Shown in pieces: positions 7,321 to 9,438 of a DNA stretch of 9,438 nucleotides. Made by a program: the position numbers and the translations under genes. This DNA comes from an uncultured Alphaproteobacteria bacterium (lineage in GTDB: Bacteria; Pseudomonadota; Alphaproteobacteria; Sneathiellales; Sneathiellaceae): assembly GCA_937910835.1 (NCBI GenBank), contig CALEMG010000448.1, forward strand, positions 1 to 9,438, given 5' to 3'. Every line of letters begins with the position of its first letter. Within the stretch, counting starts at the first letter, position 1. The notes under the pieces are model-generated. The model was not told the origin of the DNA. It was given only the letters and a program-made list of their open reading frames with translations, and did not search any database.

Positions 7321-7863
7321 ATGTTTCGCCGTTATCTTTTCTTGCTAGCATTCATTTTACCGGCTGTCGGCTGCTCTGCGCCAGAACCTATCGGTCCTGT
7401 TACCCACCGTCAATTTGACTCGGGATACCAGAAAACTGATCTTCTTCTGCGGGGGACGTTCTCAGGGACGCGTACGGAAGTCTATTTGCATGCTGGAAAT
7501 TCGAATGGGAATCTGGAAATTTGCGGCTTCTATATCAGCCGGGGCGGCGATGAGGATAGCTGGATAGTGGATTGGCTTGAGGATGCCGAGGTTACCTTGA
7601 ATAATGAAGGAATTGTCTCCGCCGGTTTTCTTAACGCTCAGTATCAGCCTGATATCGCAAAGGCAGCCTGCGTTGTGACGGCGACGAAGTTCCAGGAAGG
7701 ACAGCTAAACGGATTTCTTTCAATTTCGGATGGTTGTCACAGTGTCATTATGTTTGGTTTCCGGCGTGACACGTTCTGTTTTGAAATGGCGAGCTCTCTG
7801 TCCGATCCAGAGGGTGCCCCTACGATGCTGGGCTCTATCGGCGGCGCTACGGGCAATTTATGA
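7321..7863 (+). CDS. Predicted lipoprotein of unknown function, first of a tandem paralog pair
   Basis: A 180-residue protein with an MFRRYL start, a hydrophobic core and a lipobox ending AVGC, so C18 would be the lipidated N-terminus. The start at 7321 has AGGGG 5 nt upstream. The mature part begins with IGPVTHRQFD (24-33), then GTFSG, NLEICGFYI (64-72), a WL..A.VTL helix-like block and a Cys at 117. C68 and C117 are conserved in the next gene and could form a disulfide, as expected for an exported protein. Residues 136-180 carry two further Cys (C139, C153) that the paralog lacks. I do not recognise the family. It is the first gene after the promoter; the next starts 44 bp downstream. It is more AT-rich than ilvD. 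Confidence 0.8.
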   Translation: MFRRYLFLLAFILPAVGCSAPEPIGPVTHRQFDSGYQKTDLLLRGTFSGTRTEVYLHAGNSNGNLEICGFYISRGGDEDSWIVDWLEDAEVTLNNEGIVSAGFLNAQYQPDIAKAACVVTATKFQEGQLNGFLSISDGCHSVIMFGFRRDTFCFEMASSLSDPEGAPTMLGSIGGATGNL

Positions 7864-7907
7864 GAAAAACTAATTGCAGCAGGTCTTGGTCTGCGAGAGG
7901 AGGGTCT

Positions 7908-8342
7908 ATGGTCTGTCGTTTGTGTCTTTTGCTTTGTGTTGGCGTGCCCATTGCGGCCTGCGCGACGCCCGATACGATTGGGGAGGTTACTCATCGCCCA
8001 TACGATAAAGATTTCGATAAGCTTTCGCTTAGCTGGGCTGGAACCTTCAAGGGTGCGGCGACTGATATCTATATTAAACGCTTGCAGAACGGAAAAAACC
8101 TTCAAATCTGTGGTTTCTATATCGGCAGCACCGGCATGCAGGAAGATTTAACCGCGAAGTGGCTCGCTCAGGCCAAAATTACGTTGAGCGGCGAGGAGAT
8201 TGTCTCCACCAGTTTTCTACCGCCCGTTTCTTCTCTGAGGAACGCAATAGCTACCTGTGTCATCACCACAACGCCTTATCGACCCGGGATGATTAACGAG
8301 AAAATGAGGATCCGGGGCGGAAATGTACGCGGTTCATACTGA
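7908..8342 (+). CDS. Predicted lipoprotein of unknown function, second tandem paralog (possibly 3'-truncated)
   Basis: A 144-residue protein. The start at 7908 follows a perfect AGGAGG (7898-7903) by 4 nt; an in-frame ATG at 7860, overlapping the previous stop, would place a polar Arg/Ser-rich stretch before the signal peptide and is rejected. The signal peptide ends in PIAAC, with C18 as lipidated residue. It aligns to the preceding protein without a gap from C18 to residue 135, about 46 identities in 118 by hand count, including IGxVTHR, GTF, NLxICGFYI, WL and the Cys at 68 and 117. The gene ends about 36 residues earlier than its paralog. In the +2 frame from about 8312, CTRFILIKF matches the paralog's CHSVIMFGF in Cys and hydrophobic pattern, hinting at a frameshift. 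Function is unknown. Confidence 0.75.
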   Translation: MVCRLCLLLCVGVPIAACATPDTIGEVTHRPYDKDFDKLSLSWAGTFKGAATDIYIKRLQNGKNLQICGFYIGSTGMQEDLTAKWLAQAKITLSGEEIVSTSFLPPVSSLRNAIATCVITTTPYRPGMINEKMRIRGGNVRGSY

Positions 8343-8374
8343 TAAAATTTTGATCGCTAGAAAGGTTAAATTCG

Positions 8375-9160
8375 TTGACCAATATATTGATGAATTGCCG
8401 GTATCTCATTGTTTTGCTGTCTCTCTGGGTTCTCGCGGCCTGCCAAACGCCTCCGAAGAGTGACCCTGTCTTCAGTGACGCAGAAGTCCAGAAAATGGTT
8501 TCCCTGATGGAGCAGGGCGAACTAGAAGGACGCGCAATAACCGCAAAACAAATTAAAGCGGTTTTGATGGGAACAAATGTTCGGGGAATTTCCCGATTTG
8601 GTGAAAGAATTGGCTTTTCTCTTTCAAAAGAGGGGGAAAAGATGTTCAAACTCTCTGCCATTTTTTATGATGAGAATGGTGAAGTCATCCGTCAGGATGA
8701 GGGATATTGGTGGACAGCGGGCGATAAGAAGCTTTGCGGCAAGTTGAAGACTTATGACAGATACAGGCCACATTGTTTTATCGTTGGATGGGATGGGAAC
8801 GGCCACTTTCTGACGAATATCCGAGAGGAGCAAGTCTTCTGGTTTCAGGTTGCGCGCCCTGACGGCGGCTCAGTGAAAAGTAAGGACGCCACAGCGGAAA
8901 AAACAGATGCTGATCCAGCGCAATTTTCCTATAATCTTGGATCATTTGTTGGTTACAGCGAAGTCTGCGCACAATTTCAGGGCAATGGTGCAGGCAATAA
9001 GTTGATCCTTGCCTTGAAACAAAAGTTTAAGAATGACCCGGGATTTGCCCGCGGCTATGACCGTTTTGATGATTATACCGGCTCGGACACTATCATCGGC
9101 CTGACGGAATGCGACCGGGTTAAAGAAGCGCTGGAGAAATATTATGCCGCCATTTCATAA
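8375..9160 (+). CDS. Predicted lipoprotein with DUF995-like region and a second Cys-containing C-terminal region
   Basis: A 261-residue protein. The start is taken as TTG at 8375 because AGAAAGG (8360-8365 with AAAGG) lies 9 nt upstream; the in-frame ATG at 8390 has no such site. Signal peptide: LIVLLSLWVLAAC, a clean lipobox with C23 lipidated. Residues 55-140 run ITAKQIKAVLMGTNVRG ... YDENGEVIRQDEGYWW ... KLCGKL ... PHCFIVGWDGNG, which resembles the DUF995 pattern of alphaproteobacterial lipoproteins (LxGN/TxxxG, DG, GxW, xLC, C), judged from memory. A low-complexity linker (163-182) leads to residues 185-258 with GYSEVCAQF and FARGYDRF ... GLTECDRVKEAL; C198 and C246 may pair. Function is unknown. 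It starts 32 bp after the previous gene and overlaps the next by 17 bp, so it belongs to the same unit. Confidence 0.75.
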   Translation: MTNILMNCRYLIVLLSLWVLAACQTPPKSDPVFSDAEVQKMVSLMEQGELEGRAITAKQIKAVLMGTNVRGISRFGERIGFSLSKEGEKMFKLSAIFYDENGEVIRQDEGYWWTAGDKKLCGKLKTYDRYRPHCFIVGWDGNGHFLTNIREEQVFWFQVARPDGGSVKSKDATAEKTDADPAQFSYNLGSFVGYSEVCAQFQGNGAGNKLILALKQKFKNDPGFARGYDRFDDYTGSDTIIGLTECDRVKEALEKYYAAIS

Positions 9161-9410
9161 GCTGTTCCCCTTTATGAAAAGCATGATAAATGCTTGGTAT
9201 TTGGTTATTTTAGCTTGCCTTTTTATTCTCGCTGGCTGCCAGACATCTTCACATGAGGTCTCAGAGGAAACAGGAGGGATATCACACAGCGCGTATAAAG
9301 CTTTCACTGATAACTCCCCAAAAAACGGGTATCCTGATTACCGGGCGTTTTTCTATAGCAAGACGAATGATGCCTATGGTTTTTCCTATGACTACTCTTC
9401 CGTTGTATAA
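9144..9410 (+). CDS. Short predicted lipoprotein, possibly truncated at its C-terminus
   Basis: An 88-residue protein overlapping the end of the preceding gene by 17 bp. The start at 9144 has GGAG (9133-9136) with 7 nt spacing; later ATGs at 9174 and 9183 have no such site, though they would give a more usual signal-peptide length. The lipobox is ILAGC, with C32 lipidated. The mature part is only 57 residues: a polar stretch, SHSAYKAF, GYPDYRAFFYS, and AYGFSYDYSSVV, then TAA. The ending 'aromatic-G-aromatic-S ... S' is where many small exported proteins continue with an Ala-rich helix and a Cys. The same frame after the stop reads on in that style, broken by TAG and TAA, so the gene may be a truncated remnant. 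Function is unknown. Confidence 0.6.
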   Translation: MPPFHKLFPFMKSMINAWYLVILACLFILAGCQTSSHEVSEETGGISHSAYKAFTDNSPKNGYPDYRAFFYSKTNDAYGFSYDYSSVV

Positions 9411-9438
9411 GCGATTTAGCGAGCGCTGGAGTAATTTT

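Noticed and set aside
9408..9434. Alternative genetic code with TAA/TAG read as Gln
   Set aside because: Other intact genes here end in TAA (for example ilvD and the acyl-CoA ligase) with nothing meaningful beyond, so local decay is a better explanation.

Overview
The window looks like chromosomal DNA of an alphaproteobacterium. The core genes are moderately GC-rich, genes start behind ordinary Shine-Dalgarno sites, and the mix is typical of that class: an amidase, a PaaI-type thioesterase, an acyl-CoA ligase, a bacterial-type dihydroxy-acid dehydratase and small lipoproteins. The genus cannot be fixed from this sequence. I saw no tRNA, rRNA, CRISPR array, transposase or phage gene.

Left part (1-3429): the 3' end of an amidase-signature hydrolase, a 259-bp gap with a perfect 8-bp inverted repeat, a small membrane protein, then a hotdog thioesterase and a fatty-acyl-CoA ligase transcribed away from each other from a shared 180-bp region. 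The last two could make and hydrolyse acyl-CoA thioesters, but their substrates cannot be read from sequence.

Middle (3442-7196): an unusual inner-membrane protein on the minus strand. It combines an N-terminal Cys/Cys/Cys/His motif, several membrane segments, a coiled coil and a C-terminal OmpA-like peptidoglycan-binding domain. It is divergent from ilvD, which has every catalytic residue and ends in a strong rho-independent terminator.

Right part (7201-9438): a sigma70-like promoter just after the ilvD terminator appears to drive four closely spaced or overlapping small genes, all with lipoprotein signal peptides. The first two are tandem paralogs that align without gaps over 118 residues. 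The third joins a DUF995-like region to a second Cys-containing region. The fourth stops early: in the same frame, after its stop codon, a periodic Ala/Ala-Leu pattern continues, broken by two more stops. The second gene may also have lost its 3' end by frameshift. This AT-richer lipoprotein cluster and the OmpA-like membrane protein are the least explained parts of the window. Nothing here can be assigned to a known defence, secretion or conflict system.
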